Source of the DNA: an uncultured Bacteroidales bacterium
GTDB taxonomy: Bacteria; Bacteroidota; Bacteroidia; Bacteroidales; WCHB1-69
DNA length: 64,000 nucleotides
NCBI GenBank assembly: GCA_900315245.1
Contig: OMYJ01000006.1
Span: forward strand, 62,001-126,000
Direction: 5' to 3'
The stretch's first letter is position 1, and each line of letters opens with the position of its first letter. A model generated the notes under the pieces. The model made no database searches. It saw only the letters and a list, made by a program, of their open reading frames with translations, and had not been told where the DNA came from. Shown piece after piece: positions 8,512 through 16,777 of the stretch. The translations under genes were made by a program, and so were the position numbers.

Positions 8512-10611
8512 ATGGCAATATCTAATGAAACAAAACGAGCAATAACATATAGTTTATTAGCCCATATAAATAATTCAAAGAATCTTTCAAATGGGCAATT
8601 GGACTTATTTGTTCCCATTGTCAAAAAAGCATTGGCCATAATAGCAAATTGTGGTTCAGAACGAATAATGGGGAAACATATCGGCGAAATAGGCAACGTT
8701 GTTTATGATAATACAGGGATCGAAATACCGATTCCCGTGTTACGGAATATTCTGAAACTGATTTCTAATGAAGTCAACACAGATGAAACATGTTTTGCCT
8801 TAAATAATGATGATAGTTTTATAATAAAATCGTATGTGTTCGCTGATTACGATGTTTTTTTGCAAACCAGTGAAATTGAAATAAGTAAAATTCAAGATTT
8901 ATTCAAACAATTCTGCAAGATAAACAAGGTAGATGCTCAAGACGATGACCTTATTAAGTTCATCGAATCTAACAGAGATACATTATCAACATACTTAACT
9001 CAAAACAACTGTTTTAACAATAAAGATTATACCATAGCAGCGCGTTTTGTTGAATATTTTAGACCATTACCTCAAGTATTTGATCAGATCAAGGAAATAT
9101 ATTTAGGTTCCATTTTGACTAGTTATTTGGAATATAAGCCTAATAACTTAAAATTGAGCGTGGAATTGCTTTTTGACACAAATTTTATCATTAGTTTAAT
9201 AGATCTGAACACACCTGAATCTACCCAAACTTGTAGGAAACTCGTTGAGATAGGGAAAAGTATCGGGTTCACTTTTCATATATTATCTGATACAATAGAA
9301 GAAATACAAGGACTTCTCCGATTCAAAGCAGATAATTTTGATAAATCAATACTACAAAAGTATGTCAATAAAGAAGATATTTTTAATGCATGTATAAGAA
9401 GGCATTTAAATAAAACTGATTTACAAAGAATATCTGATTCTATCGAAAAGACACTCGTCAACGATTACAATATAACTGTAATACCCTATACTGAACATAT
9501 AAGAAACAAAGCAAAATTTAGTCAAGAATATTCAAATCTGAAACCATATAGAAACACTGATAAATCAGCGTTACACGATGCCACTTGTATTCAATATGTC
9601 AAAGATAAGAGAGGCAATAAAAGAATCACAGATTTCGCTAAAGTGAATTGTTGGTGGGTAAACAATGCAGTGTCTCATGATTTTGACAACGAGGGTATAT
9701 CTGCGTTAATAACTTCACAACATGGCTGTATGCCAGAGATGATAAAGGTAGATGATCTTTTGAATATACTATGGCTTAGTAATCCATCTATTGATGCAGA
9801 TATCATTGCTGACATTGGATTAACTTCCTTGATGGCAAGCACATTAAATAAAAACCTCCCTAAAGTTAGGATATTAAAAGAGCTTGACGATAATATTCGG
9901 AAATATAAGAATGAAATAATTACCGAAAGAGATGTTTTTCTATTGTCAACCAGAATCGCAAATGGACAAATCAAAGATTTGGAAAAAATCAACAAGCTGG
10001 CTGAAAGTGATACTGAAGCATTTAATCAACGAATAAAAGATGAAGCTAACAAGCAAGAGAAAATAGAGCAAAATCGAGCACAAACATTAGAAAAAATAGT
10101 AAATACCCTTCAAAAGGAAATATTGACTATAAGGGAGAACCAAAAAGATTTGAAAAAAAATTATGAAGAAAAAGGAATAGAAATTCAAGAAACTGTCAAC
10201 CAGAAAGAAGAAGAAATAAGAAAGCATAAAACTGAATATCAGAAACTGGAAGAAAAAAACGCAAATTATTTAGAAGAAATCAACAAACTTCGCGAAGAAA
10301 AAAGAAAATCATGGATTGACAAACAGGTTCGCAAATGGCGATGGAAAACATGGTGGTGGATATTAGGTTTTGGAGCATTACTTTTCGTTTTTGTTTTTCT
10401 TATAATCAGACTTCAGGTAACCAATCCCGGAGCATCCAAACATATCAATGTCATTTTTAACAACCCGTTTATTTCATGGATAGGAAGCATCGTTTCATCA
10501 ATAATTGAAATCGGTTTGATCATCAATATTTGTGGAAAATACGATGTTTCAAAGGTTAAAGATTATAAAGAACAATTAGATATACCTGAAGAATTACAAG
10601 AGTTAAGATGA
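8512..10611 (+). CDS. PIN-like domain protein with coiled coil and two C-terminal membrane helices
   Basis: No named family was recognised. The 699 aa can be read in three parts. Residues 1-210 are helical with no clear match. About 215-370 look like a PIN-type nuclease domain: LLFDTNFIISLID with the first acidic residue at D222, then a later ALHDAT segment that would carry a C-terminal acidic residue. About 490-610 are a long charged coiled coil, ending in two hydrophobic segments (about 612-638 and 655-680) that should anchor the protein in the inner membrane. It sits between hsdM and hsdS and is strikingly AT-rich. An accessory anti-phage effector is an inference from position and domains only. 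Confidence 0.75.
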   Translation: MAISNETKRAITYSLLAHINNSKNLSNGQLDLFVPIVKKALAIIANCGSERIMGKHIGEIGNVVYDNTGIEIPIPVLRNILKLISNEVNTDETCFALNNDDSFIIKSYVFADYDVFLQTSEIEISKIQDLFKQFCKINKVDAQDDDLIKFIESNRDTLSTYLTQNNCFNNKDYTIAARFVEYFRPLPQVFDQIKEIYLGSILTSYLEYKPNNLKLSVELLFDTNFIISLIDLNTPESTQTCRKLVEIGKSIGFTFHILSDTIEEIQGLLRFKADNFDKSILQKYVNKEDIFNACIRRHLNKTDLQRISDSIEKTLVNDYNITVIPYTEHIRNKAKFSQEYSNLKPYRNTDKSALHDATCIQYVKDKRGNKRITDFAKVNCWWVNNAVSHDFDNEGISALITSQHGCMPEMIKVDDLLNILWLSNPSIDADIIADIGLTSLMASTLNKNLPKVRILKELDDNIRKYKNEIITERDVFLLSTRIANGQIKDLEKINKLAESDTEAFNQRIKDEANKQEKIEQNRAQTLEKIVNTLQKEILTIRENQKDLKKNYEEKGIEIQETVNQKEEEIRKHKTEYQKLEEKNANYLEEINKLREEKRKSWIDKQVRKWRWKTWWWILGFGALLFVFVFLIIRLQVTNPGASKHINVIFNNPFISWIGSIVSSIIEIGLIINICGKYDVSKVKDYKEQLDIPEELQELR

Positions 10612-10683
10612 TTACTTATATAACGACTGTGAGATTATTATGAATGGTATAAATTTATATTACTACGAGAAGGAGACCTTAAA

Positions 10684-11898
10684 ATGAGTGCGTGGGAGAA
10701 AGTGAATTTAGGGGATATCTGTAAGCGTATTACATCTGGTGGTACGCCGAAAGCAAATGTATCCTCTTATTATTATCCTCCAACTATTCCTTGGCTCAAA
10801 ACCAAAGAAGTTAATTATTGTCGAATAACAGAAACAGAGAATTTTATATCTGAAGAAGGCTTAAACAATTCAAGTGCTAAACTAATTGCTCCTAATTCTG
10901 TAATAGTTGCAATGTATGGGCAGGGGGATACTGCAGGTCGAGTGGCCATAAATAAGATTCCTTTAACAACAAACCAAGCATGTTGCAACCTTACGATAGA
11001 TGAAAACAAAGCTGATTATGAATTCATTTATTATCAGCTATGCACTCTTTACAACAAGATGGTTTCTTTGAAAGCTGGGGCTGCTCAACCTAACTTGAAT
11101 GCGCAGATAATAAAGAATTTAGAGGTTAAGTTACCTTCTTTAACTACTCAGCACCGCATCGCCACCATCCTCTCACGCTATGACACCTTGATAGAAAACT
11201 ACCAGAAGCAGATCAAGCTGTTGGAGGAAGCGGCGCAGCGGCTCTACAAGGAATGGTTTGTGGAGTTCCGTTTTCCTGGGCATGAAAACACCAAGATGGT
11301 GGATGGCCTGCCGGAGAGGTGGGAGAGGAAGAAGGCTATAGATTTTTTTGAAATGTCTATTGGAAAAACTCCTCCAAGGGCTGAAAAGCAGTGGTTTACG
11401 GATGGTGAAGAGGGCGTGCCATGGGTCTCTATTTCAGATATGAAAGATGTTACTTATTTGTTGCAAACTTCAGAAGGTTTAACAAAAGAGGCTTGTGAAA
11501 AACACAATGTTAGAATTGTTGATGAAGGGGCTGTGTTGTTGAGTTTTAAATTGACGGTGGGAAGAGTGTCTGTTGCAGGTATGAATGTTTGCACAAATGA
11601 AGCAATAGCACATTTTAATAAAAACGGAGACAATTGGAGAGAATATACATTGTTGTATTTGAGAAATTACAATTTTGACACATTAGGAAACACCTCTGGT
11701 ATTTCAAAGGCTGTTAATTCAACTATTGTAAAAAATATGCCTTTTCTCATGCCTTCGGAGAAAGTCCTTGATGCATTTAGTAATGTTGAGAAGCCGTTAT
11801 TTCAAAAGATTAAAAACTTGTCATTTCAAATCCGCCTTCTCACCGAGGCCCGCGACCGTTTGCTGCCGAAGCTGATGGGCGGGGAAATGGAAGTTTAA
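10684..11898 (+). CDS. hsdS: type I restriction-modification specificity subunit (locus 1)
   Basis: The DNA-recognition subunit, 404 aa. Two target-recognition domains are present: the first begins WEKVNLGDICKRITSGGTPK; the second follows the central helix QHRIATILSRYDTLIENYQ at about residues 157-200. The C-terminal conserved helix ends ARDRLLPKLMGGEMEV. The central and distal conserved segments are GC-richer than the recognition domains, as expected for swapped specificity modules. A 44-base stretch of its 3' end (11845-11888) recurs at 15559-15602 beyond three accessory genes. No second full hsdS gene and no inverted repeats for specificity shuffling were seen. Confidence 0.93.
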   Translation: MSAWEKVNLGDICKRITSGGTPKANVSSYYYPPTIPWLKTKEVNYCRITETENFISEEGLNNSSAKLIAPNSVIVAMYGQGDTAGRVAINKIPLTTNQACCNLTIDENKADYEFIYYQLCTLYNKMVSLKAGAAQPNLNAQIIKNLEVKLPSLTTQHRIATILSRYDTLIENYQKQIKLLEEAAQRLYKEWFVEFRFPGHENTKMVDGLPERWERKKAIDFFEMSIGKTPPRAEKQWFTDGEEGVPWVSISDMKDVTYLLQTSEGLTKEACEKHNVRIVDEGAVLLSFKLTVGRVSVAGMNVCTNEAIAHFNKNGDNWREYTLLYLRNYNFDTLGNTSGISKAVNSTIVKNMPFLMPSEKVLDAFSNVEKPLFQKIKNLSFQIRLLTEARDRLLPKLMGGEMEV

Positions 11899-11916
11899 CT
11901 AAAAAAGAAATATAGT

Positions 11917-12975
11917 ATGAAAAAGAAAGGATTGCCACAAGGCTTTGATTTTATTGGTAAAGAATTTCCTCAATTTGATAGGAAGAAGAAAACAAAAAAA
12001 AAACTCTATCGATACGATGCCTCTAATCCCAAAAGAACGAATGTTCTGCTTTTTGGAGATGTTTTTAATAAAAAGGTTATATACAAGTACATTGACAGAA
12101 GGAACTTTATTAGTTACATAACCGGAGACGGCCGTTTTTCGATTTGTTTTCAACAACCATCTAATTGGACCGATAAGTACGAAGCGCGTTTCTACAAAGC
12201 GGATTATTCTAAATTGTTTAGTACTGTTGATTTTGTAAAAAACAAACAGATGTCACTTTATGCCTGTTGTTTTGCTTCAAGTATGGAATCTGAGCCTTCG
12301 TGGAAAATGTATGTTAATGAAAGCAATGATGATGACCGAAAGGTTTGTGTTCAAATCAAGATTAATTTCAAAGCTCTTCTTGATTATTTAAACTATTATA
12401 TTGTAACGGAACTTGGCGGTGATTATATGCTTGTTGTGGGTCGGGTTGATTATATGGAAAAATATTCCATCAACAAACTACATAGGCCTGATGATAAAGG
12501 CAAGCTGAACAGCCATTTTTTCAAGCATTTTAATTTCACCAAGTACTTAAGGCTTTTATTGATTAAAAGAATGGCATTCAAATATGAAGATGAAATCAGA
12601 ATGTTCTTGGTTCCAAAAAAGAATGTGAAAATAGAAGATAAGAAAATCATACAAATACCTATATTTGAATGTAGAGATTCGAATGTACCTGTGAGCAAAA
12701 AATGGGGAAGAGTAGTTGATACAATATTCTTAGATCCAAAAGCGAAGCAGGAAGAAGTAAAGGAGTATTTTGACAAACTCAAAAGTGCTAAATTGGACAT
12801 TGAAATAGAAAAAATTGAAGTATCTAATCTTTATGATAGTTACTCACATATAATAATTGGTGAAGATAAAGATATTGAGTTGGCGCGAAAGGAAGCTGAA
12901 GCAGAAGAAGAGGTCAAAAAAATCATGGAAGAACAGAAGAAAAAGCTAAGGAAAAGCATCAAAGCATCAATTTAA
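11917..12975 (+). CDS. DUF2971-like protein
   Basis: A 352-aa protein, first of three AT-rich genes inserted after hsdS. It keeps the outline of DUF2971: an early YKYIDRRNFISYI and WTDKYEARF, then a SLYACCFASSMESEPSWKMY core, and a later LIKRMAFKYEDEIRMF segment equivalent to the KAKEWEHEQEVRLF of the first DUF2971 gene. It ends in a Glu/Lys-rich coiled tail. Function unknown. Start ATG lies 18 bases after the hsdS stop, compatible with translation from the hsdS transcript. The family assignment rests on pattern only. Confidence 0.6.
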   Translation: MKKKGLPQGFDFIGKEFPQFDRKKKTKKKLYRYDASNPKRTNVLLFGDVFNKKVIYKYIDRRNFISYITGDGRFSICFQQPSNWTDKYEARFYKADYSKLFSTVDFVKNKQMSLYACCFASSMESEPSWKMYVNESNDDDRKVCVQIKINFKALLDYLNYYIVTELGGDYMLVVGRVDYMEKYSINKLHRPDDKGKLNSHFFKHFNFTKYLRLLLIKRMAFKYEDEIRMFLVPKKNVKIEDKKIIQIPIFECRDSNVPVSKKWGRVVDTIFLDPKAKQEEVKEYFDKLKSAKLDIEIEKIEVSNLYDSYSHIIIGEDKDIELARKEAEAEEEVKKIMEEQKKKLRKSIKASI

Positions 12976-13097
12976 TAAATCATTTTGCATCATTCTAAAT
13001 GATTACAGCAAAGACCAACTGATTAATAAGAACGAGGCAAAGCTCAATTCAGAGTAAAAATGTACATTTGAATTATAAATATAGAGATATCCCAAAA

Positions 13098-14690
13098 ATG
13101 AATAAACTGATATCATTAAAAACCGAAGACGACGATTTCGTTGTGGAATACGAAGTGACGAATCTTTGTCAAGAGAACTATTCGCCATTTGAAGATCTTC
13201 ATGCCCGTTTTCAGGATGACATTAAATCCATTGATGAGCTCATGGCTGAGAACCAGAGGAAGATTGAAGAGTTTAATGAAAAGATTGAGAAATATACTAA
13301 TCATGCCGACAAATATGACTACATGTTGGCAGTGGGCAGCGGCATTCTGTGTGGAATTATAGACTCCATCGCTGTTGGAGAATGGGCCTTCAAAGAAGAA
13401 AAGGCCATAGTAAATGAAGATGTCAATAATTCCATTATCAGATTTGCAGAGAGAAACGGCTATCAAAACCGTGGCGGACAAAAACTGAATGGAGCGATAG
13501 CTTTTCTCGAAAAAAAATTCAAACTTGTCGGAGATAATACGTTTTCTGGGGAAGAGGTCGGAATAAACGCAACCAGCCACCATTTGGATGACTTGTCGCA
13601 TCATCCGACTATTGTTGGCCTTATCTGCAGTATTATGGTTCAATTCACTAAAAAGACCATCTATTCAAACGCTGAAGGCGAATTGGTTAGAATTCCCATA
13701 GCTCTTGATGAAAACGGATACCTGGAAGGGAAAACGCCGCAAGCAAAAATGGCATCTGGTATTCTTAATTGGCTGCACGATGCTGTAAAGAACAGAAGAG
13801 GCCATCTTTATAGCGATATGGCAGGTTCAAAAACGACTCCTGGAGGAGGGATGGGGCTTCCTGGTCCAATAATGTCTTTGTTAAAAGAATTGTCAGCACT
13901 TCCTGTTCTTAGGAAAACAGGGTTGCCAAAACTACTCCATCGTCTTTACACAAAAGGCATTGGCACGGGAAAAGGACAAGTGGACATCGGGGCTTTTAAT
14001 GCGCTCTTTGAAGGGGCTTCAAGCAAAATGGATGGCCGTACTGAAAAAACAATCAAACGTCTTCTGGGAAAACAAGCAATTCCGGTGATTATCAATGAAG
14101 TAATTGTTAGGACTTTCTATTTTGTTAGACATCTCATCCAAGAAATAAAGGAAAAGGATGACATTAGCAAAATTGAGTTTAAGAAGTGCCTTCCGTTTAA
14201 CAATCGCACAATCGCCAGGATGCTAACCATATCTACCGGCACTTTTATGGCTGTTGACATTGCAGATGCAGCGGTTCGCTCGGCAATAAAAAATGGATGC
14301 AATTTGGCTAATCCTAAGTTGTATTCCGATTTTATCCTTAGGGTGAATTTTGTTGGGATTGGAAGGTTCGCTTGTTCTGTGATTACAGACGTCCATATGG
14401 GATGCAAGAAGGAGAAGTTGAGAAACGAACGTATCAAAGTCTTCAGCGAGCAGCTGCATCTTGCAAATGCTAAGGTGTTTTACAAACAAGCCGATGTTTG
14501 GGTTTATGCAATGGAAACAAGCGTTGTGTTGGATGAGGCATACAATGAGGCCGAAAAAGCGACCCTCGCATTTTTTAGGGACTATCAGATAATCGAGGGC
14601 TATTTAAAGGCGATTTCCGACATTTCTGATAAAATAGAAGAGAACAACCCGGGATTGAATAGAGAAATCATAAATATATTGAGCAATTAA
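13098..14690 (+). CDS. unrecognised protein, large partner of a two-gene module
   Basis: I do not recognise the family. About 530 aa from ATG 13098; a TTG at 13068 in the same frame would add ten residues. An N-terminal coiled coil (IDELMAENQRKIEEFNEKIE) precedes a hydrophobic stretch (MLAVGSGILCGIIDSIAVG). Next come a His-rich motif HHLDDLSHHPTIVGLICSI, a Gly/Pro-rich segment (KTTPGGGMGLPGPIMSLL), and a second hydrophobic segment (LTISTGTFMAVDIADAAV) that may span or touch the membrane. The 266-aa gene follows after 11 bases, so the two are probably co-translated. AT-rich, like the other accessory genes here. Confidence 0.8.
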   Translation: MNKLISLKTEDDDFVVEYEVTNLCQENYSPFEDLHARFQDDIKSIDELMAENQRKIEEFNEKIEKYTNHADKYDYMLAVGSGILCGIIDSIAVGEWAFKEEKAIVNEDVNNSIIRFAERNGYQNRGGQKLNGAIAFLEKKFKLVGDNTFSGEEVGINATSHHLDDLSHHPTIVGLICSIMVQFTKKTIYSNAEGELVRIPIALDENGYLEGKTPQAKMASGILNWLHDAVKNRRGHLYSDMAGSKTTPGGGMGLPGPIMSLLKELSALPVLRKTGLPKLLHRLYTKGIGTGKGQVDIGAFNALFEGASSKMDGRTEKTIKRLLGKQAIPVIINEVIVRTFYFVRHLIQEIKEKDDISKIEFKKCLPFNNRTIARMLTISTGTFMAVDIADAAVRSAIKNGCNLANPKLYSDFILRVNFVGIGRFACSVITDVHMGCKKEKLRNERIKVFSEQLHLANAKVFYKQADVWVYAMETSVVLDEAYNEAEKATLAFFRDYQIIEGYLKAISDISDKIEENNPGLNREIINILSN

Positions 14691-14701
14691 TACTAATAAA
14701 T

Positions 14702-15502
14702 ATGAAAAACTTGGATGATTCAATGATTGAAGATGGCTATGATGAAGTCGGATTCAATGAAGATGTTAATGAAGAACTGGTAAAAAACACAATCAAACTG
14801 ATAAAAAGCAGAATCAATGTGTCGGCTTCTGAAGTTCCTAGATTGATTTCGGAAAACATTAATGAGCTACAGCATCTTTATGATAGAATTGAAGAAGTGT
14901 CTGAGCAAGCTGAAGAAGCTAGGTCCGCTGCAGAATCGGCGAAAGAAGTTGTGGTTACCTGGTTGAGAGGGAAAAAAGAAGCGATTGAAGCTTTGCAAGA
15001 AGCGTTGGGGGAGACAACTGAGGCTCTGTGCAAAAGTAGTGAAATACAAATGGAATTGTTTGAAAACCAAAAGCGGATTGGGGACATTTGTAAAAATCTA
15101 ATTGCTTTAGGTATGGGAAATCTTACGCTGAACAGAATGATTGTCCGAGAGATTAGCCTAAGATTAAAAGATGCATCAGAAGAAGAACTCAGTGACTTGG
15201 CAAGAAAGGAATTGGAGGATCTTGTAAAGCAAATGAAATCACAGGAGGATATTCTGTCAAGATTAGAAGCTCAAAAAAAATCCATTGAGGCGCTGTCGGC
15301 GCAGGTACAGCAAAGCCAACAAAACATCAACACTCAGCAGAACCAAATTCGAGAATTTGGTTCTGCTATTGATTCTTTAAAAAACAGTGTTAAGAATAAT
15401 GCGCATGCGAAAGGCGTGTTAGACTCAGTCGCCTTTATAATCGTTGGACTCATGGCAGTTGCTGCCTTGGTTGTTGGAGTTCTGCACTTTTTGGGGTTAT
15501 AA
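14702..15502 (+). CDS. coiled-coil protein with C-terminal membrane anchor, small partner of the module
   Basis: I do not recognise the family. The 266 aa are almost wholly helical, with an acidic N-terminus. Coiled-coil heptads run through about residues 55-100 and 180-230 (EEVSEQAEEARSAAESAKE; a Gln-rich QVQQSQQNINTQQNQIREF). One hydrophobic segment at the extreme C-terminus (SVAFIIVGLMAVAALVVGVL) makes it a probable tail-anchored inner-membrane protein. It starts 11 bases after the 540-aa gene and is the last gene before the hsdS-tail relic, so the pair looks like one transferred unit. Confidence 0.8.
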   Translation: MKNLDDSMIEDGYDEVGFNEDVNEELVKNTIKLIKSRINVSASEVPRLISENINELQHLYDRIEEVSEQAEEARSAAESAKEVVVTWLRGKKEAIEALQEALGETTEALCKSSEIQMELFENQKRIGDICKNLIALGMGNLTLNRMIVREISLRLKDASEEELSDLARKELEDLVKQMKSQEDILSRLEAQKKSIEALSAQVQQSQQNINTQQNQIREFGSAIDSLKNSVKNNAHAKGVLDSVAFIIVGLMAVAALVVGVLHFLGL

Positions 15503-15552
15503 TATGCATTGGTTATGCCACACGACCACAACGAAAACCAGCTGGCACAGCG

Positions 15553-15615
15553 ACCTCTGAGGCCCGCGACCGCTTGCTGCCGAAGTTGATGGGCGGTGAG
15601 ATAGACGTTTTTTAG
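15553..15615 (+). pseudogene. relic of an hsdS 3' end (locus 1)
   Basis: Read in frame, this stretch encodes TSEARDRLLPKLMGGEIDVF and a TAG stop, the C-terminal tail of HsdS. Bases 15559-15602 match 11845-11888 of the intact hsdS in 40 of 44 positions. No start codon or recognition domain is attached. It either marks the far edge of the material inserted after hsdS or is the last remnant of a second hsdS gene. It ends two bases before the 15618 inverted repeat. Confidence 0.85.
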
Positions 15616-15617
15616 AA

Positions 15618-15666
15618 AATTATCCAGCCGTTTGAAGGGATTTTTTATCTTTGCGGCTGAATAATT
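15618..15666. repeat. inverted repeat enclosing the fic promoter (copy 1)
   Basis: Arms AATTATCCAGCCG (15618-15630) and CGGCTGAATAATT (15654-15666) pair in 12 of 13 positions around a 23-base centre. The centre ends in the -7 box TATCTTTG (15646-15653), so the palindrome wraps the promoter of fic and could act as an operator. A second copy with perfect arms lies at 22266-22314, beyond the Mrr-like gene. Confidence 0.8.
15646..15653 (+). promoter_or_regulatory. -7 promoter box of fic-hsdR
   Basis: TATCTTTG inside the 15618-15666 palindrome, 57 bases before the fic start codon. It gives fic and hsdR a promoter of their own, independent of the upstream insertions. Confidence 0.65.
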
Positions 15667-15709
15667 AAAACAGGAAAGACAATATCTTGAAAGCATAAAG
15701 ATCAAGTGG

Positions 15710-16771
15710 ATGAAACAAGAGGATTTTGACGAATATATACGGCAAGTGGAGCCCTCAGCGCGGCAGAGCGCTGCCGACTGGCAGACGGCCATCGGCCTCC
15801 AACAGGTTGATGGACTGAAGCCATCGCAATATCTGCTTGATGTGGCCCAACGCAACATCGAGGGGGATATCACCATTGATGAAGTTCGCCAGATGCTGGA
15901 TTCCTATTACCAAAACAAATCCAAACGTGTAGTAGGTTCTGAAGACTCTGCTGAATGTGATAAGGCATCAGCGAACATCAAGAAAATTCTTTCCTCCAAT
16001 ACATTTGCCTTCAACACCAATGGATTCGTTTCCACTCATCGTCGCATTTTTGAAGGGGTGTTCAAACACGCCGGTAAACTTAGGGATTACGATATCACCA
16101 AAAAAGAATGGGTACTTAGAGGTGATACAGTACATTATTTGAATTGGGAAGATCTGAGCCGTGCCATTGACTACGATATTCAGCAAGAGCGGGAATTCAG
16201 TTACAAGAACTGCAGCAATGATGAAAAAGTGAGTCACATTTGCCGCTTTGTTTCCGGATTGTGGCAGATTCATCCATTTTGTGAAGGGAACACGCGTGCC
16301 ACTGCGGTTTTTACCATACAATATCTGCGTTCTATGGGCTACGATGTGACCAATGACCTGTTCAAAGATCATTCGTGGTATTTCCGCAACGCTTTGGTCC
16401 GTGCTAACTACAAGAATGTCCGTCTTGGCATTGACTACGATATCAGCTTCCTTGAAAACTTCTTCCGAAATCTGCTGCTGGACGAGCAAAATGAGCTAAA
16501 GAACCGTTCAATGCTCATTAACGCACCGGAAGGCTGGAATGCCACCGACGACAAACCGACGATAAATGATGTACAAACGACGACAACCGACGATAAACCG
16601 ACGATAATTTTGGCATATCTCAAAGAAAAGGGCTGTTGCAAGACAGCAGAATTGTCGGCTTTGCTCGGACTCAAACCTACCCAAACTAAGGCGTATCTAT
16701 ACCAATTGCTGCAAGAAGGAAAGATTGTGGCACACGGGGCGAACAAAAACAGAACCTATTCTTTAGCTTAA
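15710..16771 (+). CDS. Fic family protein with N-terminal helical and C-terminal winged-helix regions
   Basis: A 353-aa Fic protein, a fold that usually transfers AMP to hydroxyl side chains. The active-site loop HPFCEGNTR starts at His188 and fits HPFx(D/E)GNxR. The N-terminal segment (QTAIGLQQVDGLKPSQYL, then IEGDITIDEVRQML) resembles the antitoxin-like helical region found in Fic proteins of type I loci; I cannot pick out a clear inhibitory (S/T)xxxE(G/N) motif. The last ~75 residues look like a winged helix-turn-helix (TAELSALLGLKPTQTKAYL). It lies 6 bases before hsdR, a common arrangement in gut Bacteroidales, where its role in restriction is unsettled. Confidence 0.88.
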   Translation: MKQEDFDEYIRQVEPSARQSAADWQTAIGLQQVDGLKPSQYLLDVAQRNIEGDITIDEVRQMLDSYYQNKSKRVVGSEDSAECDKASANIKKILSSNTFAFNTNGFVSTHRRIFEGVFKHAGKLRDYDITKKEWVLRGDTVHYLNWEDLSRAIDYDIQQEREFSYKNCSNDEKVSHICRFVSGLWQIHPFCEGNTRATAVFTIQYLRSMGYDVTNDLFKDHSWYFRNALVRANYKNVRLGIDYDISFLENFFRNLLLDEQNELKNRSMLINAPEGWNATDDKPTINDVQTTTTDDKPTIILAYLKEKGCCKTAELSALLGLKPTQTKAYLYQLLQEGKIVAHGANKNRTYSLA

Positions 16772-16777
16772 ACCATC

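Noticed and set aside
10684..15615. Invertible hsdS specificity switching in locus 1
   Set aside because: The extra hsdS tail is in direct, not inverted, orientation and no recombinase gene or second recognition domain is present.
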